Below, piece after piece: positions 29,897 through 40,295 of a DNA stretch of 64,000 bases (position 1 is the stretch's first letter; each line of letters opens with the position of its first letter). Origin of the DNA: Paramoeba atlantica (lineage: Eukaryota > Discosea); the NCBI GenBank assembly GCA_977017575.1, contig CDRNVI010000051.1, positions 248,001 to 312,000 of the forward strand, read 5' to 3'. The position numbers and the translations under genes were made by a program. The notes beneath the pieces are model-generated. The model made no database searches, was not told where the DNA came from, and was given only the letters and a program-made list of their open reading frames with translations.

Positions 29897-32376
29897 ATGA
29901 GCCCAGGCAAGGCAGGTAAACGTTCCAAAGCAAAGCGGTCGTCCGACAACCAAACTGAGTCACAGGAAACGGTAAATTCAAAAGCGTCACCGGCAACACA
30001 AAGTGCTTCTCAGGCGCGGAGACAAATTTCTCAGGATCTCTCCGGCTCGTTGCTTGAGTCGCGGTCTCAAGCTGCACTGTCCTCGGAGCTCACCCCAATC
30101 AGGAACACTACGAAGTCCAAATCACACACCGGAAACGTGGAAGACCCTCTAAAACATGGAAAGCTGCACAATTTTTTCTCCTATGAGCTTTGTTTGTTTA
30201 CCGATGACGTAAAATCAAAGTCATATAAAAAGGAATTGGATCGTAGATCCGAAGCCGGTACATATTTAAAAGACCCTGCGAATCAGAGGTGTCACGCAGT
30301 GTGGAACCTTTGTTTTACCATATTTCACAGCAAGTGTATTCAAACGTATACCCAACACAAGAACAGATGTACGGCACTGGATGAACAAGTTAACGAACAT
30401 ACCTTGGACAATCAGGTTGTATCCAAAGAGCATTTTTTCAGCGAGTGTCTTTCTTTTCCCGAGGCAAAATTTAATATGTCTACTGAGAGTTTTTTGTGCT
30501 TCATCCGTACTTACGAAGAAATGCGACCTAATGATACACCGACTTCCATAATGACCGGCCTACCGTGCCCTAAAACTTTCCATGTCAAAGAAAAACAACT
30601 GGCTTGCAAGCTTTGGGAAAGAATCCGAGAAGTCGTGAGTACGCATGAATTTTTTGGTTTGTCAATAGACGCAGGGATCGATACCATAAAACCCCAACAT
30701 CTTGTCATCACCGTACTGTACGTCGGTATGGAATTTTTCGTGCTTTCCCCCGTATACCACCAGCGCAAAAAGGCGTTTAACGGTGTGGAAATGGCGTCCC
30801 ACCTTGTCACGATGCTTCGTGGTGGACTGGGGGACACTGTGCAGAAACTAAGGTATCTCATGGTTGATGGTTGTCCAATGAATCACGTTGCACGTGCTGC
30901 CACGGAAACCCGGCTTAAAGAAATATACATGATCGCTACCAAGCCGTGGGAACGCTGGACTATGCCAATTTAAGTCAAGGAGTGCGAGCAAAAATTCCCT
31001 GCGTCCTAGAGCTTTCATGTTTCGGGCGTCTTTTGAACCTTGTGGCTCGTGATTCTCTGGCTCATTACAGAGATCGTCCGTTCATGCAACTTCGCAAATC
31101 GTTTGCACAGATGTTTTATTCAGGAGGTAAGCCATCAGCAAAAAAGGGGAAATTTATGGGAAGAGCTCTAGAAGAGTTGCTGTCTACGTTTGATAGGGAG
31201 ACAAACTCTGCGATCGATTTTTTCTCGCAGTGGTACCTTGTCGTTGGTGATGAAAATCTTCAGGACCATCTCCGAGAAAGTCACCTCGAGAAGCTGTGCT
31301 CTGCGCTTGAGAAATTCCGTAGGGTATCCTCGCTCCCTATGGATGACTTACTTCTTTCTTTGCGAGCACCGGGTCCTTTGCATGATAAAAACGAAATTTT
31401 AAGAACATGGGGTCCTAAAATAATAAACGCTATAGATGCACGTAGAGTTAGTACCGTACCCGCCCCACGTCTAGGTGGGGACACACGCTGGTGCACCGAC
31501 CATGTTGAAAGTGTATTGTATATTGCTGGACAGTTACCATCAATAGCAGCTTATGTGAAAAGCGAAATCGATGCAGGAAGGCCGTCAGACTCAGTACTAA
31601 TTCTGTCCAAAATTATTACTGAAGAGGGAATTGAAGCCCTTATAAAGGAAGCTCAATTTTTTTTGAACGAGTTACACCCCCTTCATAAAGCCCTCAAACA
31701 AGTTTCAGATGTGCAGAATGTCTCCATAAGCCTTCTTCCATATCAGATCATGCAACGGTTAGAATGCGAGTGTCAAAGGGAGTCATGCCCTCCCAAGCTC
31801 GGTGAATCTTTCCAGAAGCACTTACGGAGACTGCATCAAAAGTCTTTTATGTCCTTCTGGGAAGGTGCCATGAGCTTTTCTCCGTTACACATCTTCGTAA
31901 ATCGTGAACGTACATCGGGATGCGGAGTGCTTACTGTGGACGAAGCGAACGATCTTTTCCATAGCGGTGAGTCCTTATTTCGAATCAGCGCCGAGGAGTG
32001 GTCAGACTACATCACATGCCAAAATTATGAGTGGCACCCTGAGCAATATACCACTACGTGGAAATGGTGGGAGACTGTTGGTTGCGATAAGTTCCCTGCT
32101 ATATACGAAGCAGCTAGACATTACTTGTGGGTGCTTCCCACTGTAACTGCTTGCGATTCTCTTTTATCCATAATGGGGTGGAAGTATGACCCCAGACAGT
32201 CATGCTTAGATTCCGACACGATTGCTACCCAAATGTTCATCAGAGTAAACCTTAATAAGTTTTTTGTGGGGGAGTATAAAGACTTTGACGTCGAGGAAGG
32301 AGTCCTTAAATTAAATACTATGCGAGGTGAAACAGAACCAATATTCGCACTTTTCTCAATCTGGCAAAATTTTTAG
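29897..32376 (+). pseudogene. hAT-like transposase, one frameshift
   Basis: Two overlapping frames form one protein. The first (29,897-30,973) has a Ser/Lys-rich N-terminus, then FFGLSIDAGID with the first Asp and YLMVDGCPMNHVARA with the second. The second (30,946-32,376) carries CFGRLLNLVARD (the C-x-x-H-x-LNLV block with His as Arg), GGDTRWCTDHVESVLYI (the TRW block), and the C-terminal hAT dimerisation region WKWWETV, FPAIYEAARHYLWVLP, RQSCLDSDTIA. The frame changes between about 30,930 and 30,973. Otherwise the gene is uninterrupted, so inactivation is recent or the shift is an error. The first ATG in frame is at 29,897. A Merlin-like gene follows 118 bp later on the same strand. Confidence 0.75.
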
Positions 32377-32494
32377 CTGAACGTTTTATCGCTCCTTTCT
32401 TTTATTCTGAATCATGGTTCTGCACATTAATTTTATATAAGCATTCTGTTTTTTGAATCCATTAGTGCTTGTTTATTGCTCTTCTCACGTTTTA

Positions 32495-33454
32495 ATGACG
32501 TGCACTGGGTGCGGTGGGTTCTCGTGCCGTTCGAAACTTACGATCAGAAGAATTTCTTCCTGGAGTGAGAATCAATGTCTGGACTGGATGAAAAACCACT
32601 CTCTAGTGGCGCAGAAAGTTATTTGCTACAAGAAAAATCACAGAGCTCCGCACACCATGGCATTAGTCGGGAATAAATGGGTCTGCACCAAGCATTGTAA
32701 AGGGAGGTACGGAGCTATGGGGCCGCTGTTGCCCAGCAAGAGCCAGCGAAGCGCTAAACGGACTCTCCTGTACATCGTTTTGTACTCTAGGGGTGGGCGC
32801 CATGCGTCTTCAGTGGCGGAAACGGAGTTAAGCGAAAAAACGGTGATTAAATTGCGTCAATGGCTGGATTCCCTCATGGCCACAGCGCATATACGCCGAC
32901 GAGTTCGACTGCGATCCAAGGTGACCACAATGCAATGCGATGAAACTTTTTTTTCTGCCCGAAAGAGGGGCGGTTGCCATCGAGCAAAACGTGTTCGCCA
33001 AGATGGTAATCAAATTGCTCAGTCGATAGCGGTCACAACGAGGGACAACAAATTATCTGAAATTCTCATGGAATCTGTTCCAAATCGAACATCTCAGAGC
33101 CTTCTTCCGAACATCCAGAATCTAGCTTCGGGAAGTCGTACAAAAATTTGGACTCATGGTGCCCGCCATAATTTGTCTCTCCGCGGCAAATATAAGTGGG
33201 AAAGTGTAAACCACAAGGGACAGTGGGTTACGAATGAAGGTGTGCACACTAATACTGTGGAGTGCGCGAACTCCATGGTCAAGAAGCGTCTAAAGCGGGA
33301 CGGCAATGTTCTAGGTCGAAAGTTGGAGAAGAGGGGGGATCGAATACAAGCATATGCAGAGGTATGCACCGGAAGTTTGAAGTGCAATGGGGGTGATACA
33401 CTGCTTCAAGTCTTACGAAATTTGAAGGAGCACTGCGTATGCCTCCATTTGTAA
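32495..33454 (+). CDS. Merlin/ISXO2-like transposase, second lineage
   Basis: This 319-residue frame starts at the ATG at 32,495. It has an N-terminal Cys-rich part (CTGCGGFSCRSK, WVCTKHC), the first catalytic block MQCDETFFSARKRGG (about residue 147) and the late block GVHTNTVECANSMVKK (about residue 250), which is the HTN-x-E signature of IS1595/ISXO2 transposases. Between them, WTHGARHN occupies the place of the usual T-D-G-x-x-Y second Asp; the His here is one base change from Asp, so catalysis may be lost. It is clearly different from the protein at 40,610, so at least two Merlin lineages live in this genome. Confidence 0.75.
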   Translation: MTCTGCGGFSCRSKLTIRRISSWSENQCLDWMKNHSLVAQKVICYKKNHRAPHTMALVGNKWVCTKHCKGRYGAMGPLLPSKSQRSAKRTLLYIVLYSRGGRHASSVAETELSEKTVIKLRQWLDSLMATAHIRRRVRLRSKVTTMQCDETFFSARKRGGCHRAKRVRQDGNQIAQSIAVTTRDNKLSEILMESVPNRTSQSLLPNIQNLASGSRTKIWTHGARHNLSLRGKYKWESVNHKGQWVTNEGVHTNTVECANSMVKKRLKRDGNVLGRKLEKRGDRIQAYAEVCTGSLKCNGGDTLLQVLRNLKEHCVCLHL

Positions 33455-33843
33455 GAAGTAATCAAGTTTAAGTGGAGAAAAGTTTAAAGTGTAAGCAAAA
33501 AGGGACGTGAAATTTTGAAAATTCATAAATTTGCGAATATTGGTTCAGTTTAACCCTATGCGATTATTGTCCTGTTCCGAATACAGCATGATATCTCGAC
33601 GCTTAGCGTTGCCCACAACAAAGACGTAAGGCGGAAATCGGATAACTAAAGGAATCGTTGAAAATTTTGAATGAACACCGCTCGACGAGCGTGACGAGCG
33701 CTCCATCACTGGAGTACTGTCCACTAAAAATGAGGAGCCACAGGGTGATCCTGCGCGATCTCACACGATTTCGCGATTTAATCAAACGTCGAACGTGTAA
33801 ACTAATTACGGATTAACTCTTTCGTAAAGTGTCAAATTTGCAC

Positions 33844-34530
33844 TTACTCCAATTTACCCCCAAACTCAAATCCCTCCCTTTGCATGCCTAGCCACCGGTA
33901 AATCCGGTATACGGTCCAATCCAAGGACGGGATGGCTACGGGCTGGAGTCTTTGCCACTCCGCTCGTGCGGCATCCCCGAGTGGGGTCCTGGCGCTCAGC
34001 GCCTCGGAAAGAAGAGCGTAATGTGGGAAGTAGCGCTCATACCACTGTTCCGCGATCAGTGCCGCAAATGGGATCGCCCAGGCACCGTGCCGATACGTCC
34101 GTAGTCGACTTTGTGCGACGCGCAGGAGCAGATAACACGGGGGAAGGGAAGTCAGGAAAGGGGTGATAAAAAGCTGGGTCTTTTGCCACGGATAGGCATC
34201 CCAGAACGCCCTCTCCCGGGGCGTCTGTGGAAGTAAGTCATATCGTGAGAGGTCACACACATTATCCAGTAGCACATGGATGTTGTGCGCACGACGGCGG
34301 CAGTGAAATTCGGAGGGGGTTGCAGCCGGGAGAGGGATTTCGTACACAATGCCGTCCTCCCCTGGGTAGCCTCGTAAGCTTATGTCGTACGTGTCCTCGT
34401 GGGTGTGAGAATGAGCAGGCCGTGCGGGAAGTTTGGGGGAAGACCAAAGAAGGCCTTCCGTGACGTCCTGCGCGGCATCGGTAACCAACGACAAGATGTC
34501 ATGAATCTTGGGAGTTTCACCGGATTGCAT
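33844..34530 (-). CDS. Hypothetical protein, 228 residues
   Basis: I do not recognise this protein. It begins at the ATG at 34,530 and ends at 33,844. The N-terminal half is polar; the centre has a moderately hydrophobic stretch (QLFITPFLTSLPPCYLLLRVA, about 115-135) and the C-terminal half is rich in Trp, Tyr and Arg (EQWYERYFPHY, WTVYRIYRWLG), suggesting a globular or membrane-associated protein. Base composition is more GC-rich than the flanking DNA, and it lies on the same strand as all other host genes, both of which support coding. Nearest neighbours are mobile elements upstream and downstream. Confidence 0.65.
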   Translation of the reverse strand: MQSGETPKIHDILSLVTDAAQDVTEGLLWSSPKLPARPAHSHTHEDTYDISLRGYPGEDGIVYEIPLPAATPSEFHCRRRAHNIHVLLDNVCDLSRYDLLPQTPRERAFWDAYPWQKTQLFITPFLTSLPPCYLLLRVAQSRLRTYRHGAWAIPFAALIAEQWYERYFPHYALLSEALSARTPLGDAARAEWQRLQPVAIPSLDWTVYRIYRWLGMQREGFEFGGKLE

Positions 34531-34833
34531 AGTACCGGTAAATAGCCTCTAATTATTAGAGATGGAAATCCTAACCGCGAAATTAGTCGGTCCAACGCGA
34601 AGTAGCTTTCAAGTAAATTCCCTCACGGACTGTACAGGGAAAAAGCAAAATAAAATGTGAAATTTCGCAATGCATTAAAATTGAATTATATAAAAATATA
34701 CGAAAGCGGCACTTTGAGAATTTGAGAATGAAATTTATTTTTAAGTCTACTGTAGGTACGAATTACTACGTACGATTTTTTTTGGCAACATTCAAGGTGT
34801 ATCTGTACAAGGTGTATGTGTACAAGGTGTAGT

Positions 34834-34900
34834 TCTCCGACAAATAGAACGAGTCGCATTGCACGATATTTCAATCACGACCAGCTGGTTGTCGTTCAGT
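34834..34900. repeat. GAACGAGTCGCATT repeat, copy 2
   Basis: CTCCGACAAATAGAACGAG followed by TCGCATTGCACGAT and CACGACCAGCTGGTTGTCG recurs at 23,981 and 35,212. CGACCAGCTGGTTGTCG is a palindrome-like core (GACAACCAGCTGGTCG). The stretch 34,540-34,833 is otherwise AT-rich without features. Confidence 0.75.
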
Positions 34901-35211
34901 GCTTATCCTCATTGTTTTTCTCTTATCCTACGAACTATTACATCGATTTACTATCTCCCCCTACTTAAGAGACAGCCGATTTTGGACATTTGGACTCTTA
35001 AGTGGGGATATGTGTTTCTGTTATTAAATTCCGAAAAGAGTAGTTCCATCTTTTTTCCTTACAACTTTCTTTATTTATCGTTCCCGAACCCCTACCCCCC
35101 TACATCGTTACAAAAAATTGAAAGTCTTTAAAAAAACTATCCATTTGATAGCAATGCCAGGTACGACCATGAGAAGCCTCTTTATATCTCGTGACAAGTT
35201 TATCTATATTT

Positions 35212-35285
35212 CTCCGACAAGTAGAACGAGTCGCATTGCATTGACGAAGCAATCACGACCAGCTGGTTGTCGTTTGACTTTCCCT
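35212..35285. repeat. GAACGAGTCGCATT repeat, copy 3
   Basis: This copy is closest to the one at 23,981-24,053: both continue through GATGAAGCAATCACGACC or a close variant and end in TTTGACTTTCCCTA. It lies 200 bp upstream of the stop of the large LRR gene. Nothing else is visible between 34,901 and 35,484. Confidence 0.8.
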
Positions 35286-35484
35286 ACTGATCTCAGTTTT
35301 CTCCTACTGGTTGTATAATTTTTTTCTAATGTGTTTTCGAAAAGGGTTCTGAAGTAGGGCACATGCATGTACTGTACTGCAATATAAAGCCATTACATGT
35401 ACAGGTACGTACAGGTAGCATATCTACATGTGCTAGCATGTACGTGATATAAGGCATCGTTCATACTATATTATTATCGAGTAC

Positions 35485-38052
35485 TTAATTCGGTTTACGA
35501 CATATATTTTTTCGTAATCGCTTCGGTAAGGAATCCAATGGAACATGTAACAGAAGTTCCTCGTCTATGCGAACAACTCTTAGTTTCTTGGGTAAGTACC
35601 TTCCACAAAGAAATTCTTGAAACTTATTTTGTCGGATGTCCAGAACTTGCAAAGTCTCTGAAAGTACTCTCAGGTCGACGAGGCCCTGAATTTGATTATG
35701 CGAGCACAATAGCTGTCGAATTTTGGGCGAGAGACTTGTAAAGTCTATTTCTCCGTAGAAGGTATTATCATTTAGGGCAATTTTCCATATGTTCGAGCGC
35801 GCGGAAAACAAATCATTCACTCTGCCCGTAAGTTGATTGTGTGAAACATCCAGCGTAAGCAGTGTTGAGGGAATAAACTCCAAAGTCATGTTTCCTTTTA
35901 GTGAAAGCGATTCAAATCGCAGCTCAGATATATTTTGCATGGGATCACACTTTACCCCGTGCCACAGGCAAGGCGAGTTTGAGGCTCTCCATGAAACATG
36001 AGGGTTTCTGATATGACGAACGAAACTGTACAGTTTTTCGTCATCACGAACAAACGTTTTTATCTGATCACATCTTCTTGAAGTTGTTGCAGGACGTCGA
36101 GCGATTCTTAGATCTGCCCTCTTTTCATCTGTGACCAGTGTCAGATTTTCCATTGAAACGAGTAAAAAGTGGGGTAACTGCAAACTTGGGTCCAACAAAA
36201 GTGGGTTTCCACGAAGGTTCGCAATTTGAAGACTTTTGGGAAAAGCACACCCTTCCTTAGGTATCACGATTGTATTAAGTAAATTACTCTGTATTCGGAG
36301 CATTTCCATCGAAGGGGGCAGTAAGGACAGCGACACTCCTCCAGAAAAATCGTTGGATGAGAGGTCAAGGACCTGAAGCCCAGTAGGAAGTGACGTTAAA
36401 TCTATGTGGCCCATGAATAAGTTCTTACGGAGCAGCAGTGTGTGTAGAAAACTGGGCAGTGCTTCCCACATTATCTGACCTCCTAGCCTATTCTCGCTTA
36501 AATCTAACACACGGAGGTCTCGAGGGATGTAGCGCCACGTAAGGTTGCCGAACAAACCAAACCGGGACCAGCGCAAAACGACAACTTGTTGCCACGCGTC
36601 ACATATCACAGGCCACCATTGTATACACACGGTTTTCCCTGTCAGCCAACTCGGGTGTTGCCCCGCAACATTGTGAATAAAACGAGGCAGAAGAACATCT
36701 TGGGACTCAAGCGCATCTAGCATTAGGTAAAATTGAGGGCTGATTTTAACCTCAGCAGGCGCTGTCTTTTGCCACCCGTACCGTACGTTGCATTTAAAAG
36801 AATCACGCACCTCAGGACTGATATTTGGGAGGTAATTTTCATGTAGCGAAATCTTAAATCCGATCGGCAACCCATCAAGTCCTTCAACTGATGTGAACTG
36901 ATTATGATCGGCCACAAGAGAACACAACTTTGGCGGAAGCCTGCTAAGATTCAAATGTCCTATAAACTCATTGTACGATATATCTAAGGAATTAAGGGAA
37001 TGCGGTAGATGGATAAGCGATACTTCACCAGACAGTTTGTTCTCTTTCGCGCATAGTCTCGTCAGCCGACGGGGAAGGTGCTCCGTATCAGTCTCGCCTC
37101 GAATTTGGTTCCGTGATATGTCAAAGCGCAGCAAATTTGTAGGCAGTTCTCGCCATGTCAAATTCCCACTTAGGTCCTCATCCTGCAAAGTTAACGCTAT
37201 CACTTCGCCCTGGGCATTACATTGCATGCCGTGCCACAAACAAACATTTTCAGATGATTTCCATGTATGATGACGCGGATATAAATTTTGGACAAGGAGT
37301 GACAAACTACGATACTGTTCATCGTATTTAGAGAGGCTCATGTTAATATTTTTGTCCTGTGCCTCGCAATAATTTTGTCGAAGGATGGTTTTCTGAGGTT
37401 CCACTAAAACAAACTCGGGCAACATGTCCAACAACTCTTCGCGTAGCGTAAACTCATTCCACTGCAGGGAAATCAGGATTAACCCAATAGGATAACTATT
37501 GTCACGTGCTAGCTCCAATTTCGTAAAGGAATTGTAGCGTAGCACTAAGCGCTGCATATCCCGCGGCAACCCGGTTAGATCGACAGAACCGTCGAGTCGA
37601 TTTCGTGACAAGTAGAGGCTCTGTAATTTGCTGGGCAACGAACTCAGCTGAACGTGACCTACAAAGTGGTTCCGATCAGCCCAGAGTGTCCAGAGTTTGC
37701 GAGGCAAGTAGCTGAGATCAACTTCCCCTGCGAGCCGGTTTCTATGTACATCCATAAAGCACAATTCCGAGGGAAGATATAGCCAGGATAGGTTACCGCT
37801 CAGGCCCTTTAGTTTCCACACAATTTTGTACACGTAGGGGGCGTGCAATCCCTTTTCACAGTACACACCACTCCATCTATCAATGGGCGTGTCGGAATTC
37901 CAAGTTTCATCAGGATTCTCGATGTTACGCACAAGCAGTTCCATCTTCATCTCATCCGGAAGAATCGATGCAGAAGACTTTGCCCCTTTCCGAACTCTGT
38001 TTCCTGGATCAGAGCAGGTGACGCGTGGCACTGAATTCATACCATTGGGCAT
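35485..38052 (-). CDS. Four-module LRR protein
   Basis: From the ATG at 38,052 this protein has 855 residues and four similar modules beginning near residues 37, 254, 454 and 677. Each starts with a helical cap (FVRHIRNPHVSW type), a short Cys/Trp motif (CLWHGMQC, CLWHGVKC; module 1 lacks the first Cys), a G-N-x-T/S-W block and then four to six LRRs of the form LPxxLxxLxLxxNxLxGxVxLxx. Between modules lies a 40-50-residue linker. The arrangement is four complete LRRNT-plus-LRR units in a row, where most relatives have one. No signal peptide or membrane anchor is obvious. Such LRR proteins usually bind other proteins; in kinetoplastids they include surface antigens. Single-module relatives are at 19,563 and 24,478. 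Confidence 0.85.
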   Translation of the reverse strand: MPNGMNSVPRVTCSDPGNRVRKGAKSSASILPDEMKMELLVRNIENPDETWNSDTPIDRWSGVYCEKGLHAPYVYKIVWKLKGLSGNLSWLYLPSELCFMDVHRNRLAGEVDLSYLPRKLWTLWADRNHFVGHVQLSSLPSKLQSLYLSRNRLDGSVDLTGLPRDMQRLVLRYNSFTKLELARDNSYPIGLILISLQWNEFTLREELLDMLPEFVLVEPQKTILRQNYCEAQDKNINMSLSKYDEQYRSLSLLVQNLYPRHHTWKSSENVCLWHGMQCNAQGEVIALTLQDEDLSGNLTWRELPTNLLRFDISRNQIRGETDTEHLPRRLTRLCAKENKLSGEVSLIHLPHSLNSLDISYNEFIGHLNLSRLPPKLCSLVADHNQFTSVEGLDGLPIGFKISLHENYLPNISPEVRDSFKCNVRYGWQKTAPAEVKISPQFYLMLDALESQDVLLPRFIHNVAGQHPSWLTGKTVCIQWWPVICDAWQQVVVLRWSRFGLFGNLTWRYIPRDLRVLDLSENRLGGQIMWEALPSFLHTLLLRKNLFMGHIDLTSLPTGLQVLDLSSNDFSGGVSLSLLPPSMEMLRIQSNLLNTIVIPKEGCAFPKSLQIANLRGNPLLLDPSLQLPHFLLVSMENLTLVTDEKRADLRIARRPATTSRRCDQIKTFVRDDEKLYSFVRHIRNPHVSWRASNSPCLWHGVKCDPMQNISELRFESLSLKGNMTLEFIPSTLLTLDVSHNQLTGRVNDLFSARSNIWKIALNDNTFYGEIDFTSLSPKIRQLLCSHNQIQGLVDLRVLSETLQVLDIRQNKFQEFLCGRYLPKKLRVVRIDEELLLHVPLDSLPKRLRKNICRKPN

Positions 38053-38129
38053 GACATTCAATTAAACGTCGTAGCTGAAAATTGTTCTGTAGCAATGCTC
38101 TGAAAATTATTGAACCAGTCCAATCAATT

Positions 38130-38236
38130 TACTGTCACCCCCCCTTTATACTTCCGCCGGTTTCGGTACTTTTGGAAGTATAAAGGGGGGAGTCTGACTT
38201 TCGGAAGTATAAAGGGGGGGGTCTAATTTTTTGAAA
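38130..38236. repeat. C-run stem-loop repeat, copy 1
   Basis: TTTACTGTCACCCCCCCTTT, then ATACTTCCGCCGG, with the inverted GGAAGTATAAAGGGG twice. It is followed by GAAAAATCCGCG. The same 110-bp block repeats directly at 38,344. Sequence 38,053-38,129 shows nothing. Confidence 0.85.
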
Positions 38237-38343
38237 AATCCGCGAAAAACACATGAACGAGCGAAATGGGAAATTGAAAGCACGAATGGCCTATATTTCA
38301 GCCTCAGAAGATGAGCAGATGAAATACAAGTAACTAATTTTAT

Positions 38344-38455
38344 TACTGTCACTCCCCCCCTTTATACTTCCGCCGGTTTCGGTACTTTTGGAAGTATAAA
38401 GGGGGGGGGGTCTAACTTTCGGAAGTAAAAAGGGGGGGTCTGATTTTTTGAAAAA
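38344..38455. repeat. C-run stem-loop repeat, copy 2
   Basis: This is a direct repeat of 38,130-38,236 with longer G runs (up to ten) and small differences. Both copies start TACTGTCAC and end TTTTTTGAAAAATCCGCG. The 107 bp between the copies is unrelated. A small GCGCCGCTTCGCGGCGC hairpin follows at 38,497. Confidence 0.85.
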
Positions 38456-38944
38456 TCCGCGAAGCAAATATTTTTGAAAAAGGGGCAGAAAAAAATGCGC
38501 CGCTTCGCGGCGCTGGTTTCCTATTATTCTAGCTAAAAATCAATCATCTAATCTCCAAACATGCAGGGCATAATGTTTGCTTCCGTGTTCCTCTTGCACA
38601 CAATCAACATACGCTGTATACTACGCTGTAGTGAATACGTGTCGGGACGATCTACCATTAGAAGCTTCTTGAGACAGTCTTTGAAACGAGGTACATTCGC
38701 CTTGCTGCAGCAGGCGCATGTCCGCGCTGGCTGTCATCTCGCCCAGTTCGCTAAGGAGGAGTTCGTTAATTTTTTCGCATCTCGACATGTTTGTCCTTGT
38801 GCAAACCCCATCGCGCTTGCGACTACGATAGATTTACTTTTTTCTGGAAAAATCCGACACCATTTTTCCGGATGGAGCGGATGGTTCGAGATCAGACGCT
38901 GTACTTCTCGCTGATTTGTTTATAGCAAAGCGACCATGAATGTG

Positions 38945-39272
38945 TACTCCTCCTCTCATTAATTTCCATAAATATAAATTATAACAAAAAAGAAAATTTA
39001 TATTTATAGAAATTAATGAGAATGGTTAGGCAAAAAGTCCTGATTGATGATACTGCCTGATGGAAAAACGATATTTTTCTGCGATAAGCTATCGCGGAAC
39101 GTGAGATCCAAGGCCCTTGTCGGAAGTGAGGGTCAAATCTTTCTGCGGTGTTCTCCCCTCTATCCTAGCTTTTCCTGTTTTTTTTCTTCAAAAATAGAAT
39201 TTTTTGAAAATCTATATTTTTTTTTTGAAAAATTAGGAATGGCATTTATAGAAATTAATGAGAAGAGGAGTA
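38945..39272. mobile_element. 328-bp MITE with TACTCCTC ends
   Basis: The ends TACTCCTCCTCTCATTAATT (left) and its inverted partner at the right (reverse complement TACTCCTCTTCTCATTAATT) match over about 27 bp. Inside the left end the TCTCATTAATTTCCATAAAT block is also followed by its own reverse complement at 38,996-39,020, so the left end folds back. No coding sequence. TA at both ends could be the target site. Region 38,460-38,944 contains a 117-codon frame with no recognisable features, which I do not count as a gene. Confidence 0.75.
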
Positions 39273-39350
39273 TGCAGTCTTTTCGGTATCCGCAATAATA
39301 AGGAGTACATTCCCACAAACCCCGCCTACTTTGTGTGCTGCACAACGACG

Positions 39351-40295
39351 CTACTTTTTCAACACCTTTTTCCTGGGAGAAGCGTCTTCGAGTAGAGGTA
39401 ACCCCAGTCTTTCTCGCACAAAATTAGACAAGGAAAAATACGAGAACCCGCCTTCATGCCAGTAATGTGATTTAATCCTATACCCTGTCTTGTCTTGTTC
39501 CCTCGATACGATCTCTATTTCCACAAAACCAACCACGGGGTAACGCGGAATTGTCACCTTATCCGAGACCCATTCCACGACCTCACTCCCTTTCCTCACC
39601 CACACAAATTGCACCTTTTTCTCCCCCCAGCTCGGGTCACACCCCAGCACACTAAACAACGCCCCTACCTTTTCTTTCTCCGTAAAAAGAATCACGATGT
39701 TAAGGTTTCGTACCCCCCCATCATCGTCTTTTTCTCCTTTTCCCTGTTTCCGGTAACCCCCCCTCTTCCCTGCGTCCACCCCCAACCCCTCCACCCTCCC
39801 CACCCCCCTCACGCAGCTCGGCTCCACCATCCCCAGCATAAACGCGGCCATCTCGCGTGCCCCCCTCCCCCCCTCATACGGTCGCCACCCCTTGGTTTTG
39901 TTCATGCCGTAGACCACCAGCGTGGGGAACCCTTTCACCTTATACTTATGGGCGATGGGTTTGTGCTTATCGGCATTGATCGCAGCCACTGCAATCACGC
40001 CTTTGGTCTTCGTGGCTACGGCCTCGAGCGCGGGTCGGAGGGCGTGGCAGTGGGCACACCAGGGCGCGTGGAGGAGGAGGAGGAGGGGGCGGTGGGGGTG
40101 GGAGGCGAGGAGGAGGGCGTCGAGGGCAGCGGGGGTGGGGAGATCGGTGACGGCGCTGCCTGTGTTGGGGTTTTGTTTTGGATTTTTATGGGATGATGAT
40201 GAGGAGGAGGAGGAGGAGGGAAGAGCGGGAAGGGAAGGGGAGAGGAGGGGGGAGAGGAAGAGGAGGAGAAGGTGGGATGAGGTGGGAGGGTTCAT
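39351..40295 (-). CDS. PDI/thioredoxin-domain protein, secreted or ER
   Basis: The protein has 314 residues from the ATG at 40,295 (a longer frame uses GTG). It opens with a signal-peptide-like hydrophobic segment (LLLLFLSPLLSPSLPAL) and a Ser-rich run, then one thioredoxin fold: the active site APWCAHCHAL (about residues 78-87) and the cis-Pro block KGFPTLVVYG (about 120-130). CxHC with a signal peptide is typical of protein disulfide isomerases (PDIA6/P5-like) that form and shuffle disulfides in the ER. The C-terminal half (residues 165-314) is a basic linker plus a region that could be a degenerate second thioredoxin fold. No KDEL-type ending is present (it ends KKVLKK, which could be a dilysine retrieval signal). 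The 5' part is strongly GC-rich. Confidence 0.85.
   Translation of the reverse strand: MNPPTSSHLLLLFLSPLLSPSLPALPSSSSSSSSSHKNPKQNPNTGSAVTDLPTPAALDALLLASHPHRPLLLLLHAPWCAHCHALRPALEAVATKTKGVIAVAAINADKHKPIAHKYKVKGFPTLVVYGMNKTKGWRPYEGGRGAREMAAFMLGMVEPSCVRGVGRVEGLGVDAGKRGGYRKQGKGEKDDDGGVRNLNIVILFTEKEKVGALFSVLGCDPSWGEKKVQFVWVRKGSEVVEWVSDKVTIPRYPVVGFVEIEIVSREQDKTGYRIKSHYWHEGGFSYFSLSNFVRERLGLPLLEDASPRKKVLKK

Noticed and set aside
38561-38914. 117-codon plus-strand frame
   Set aside because: No recognisable features, no relatives in the window, and it lies between MITEs.
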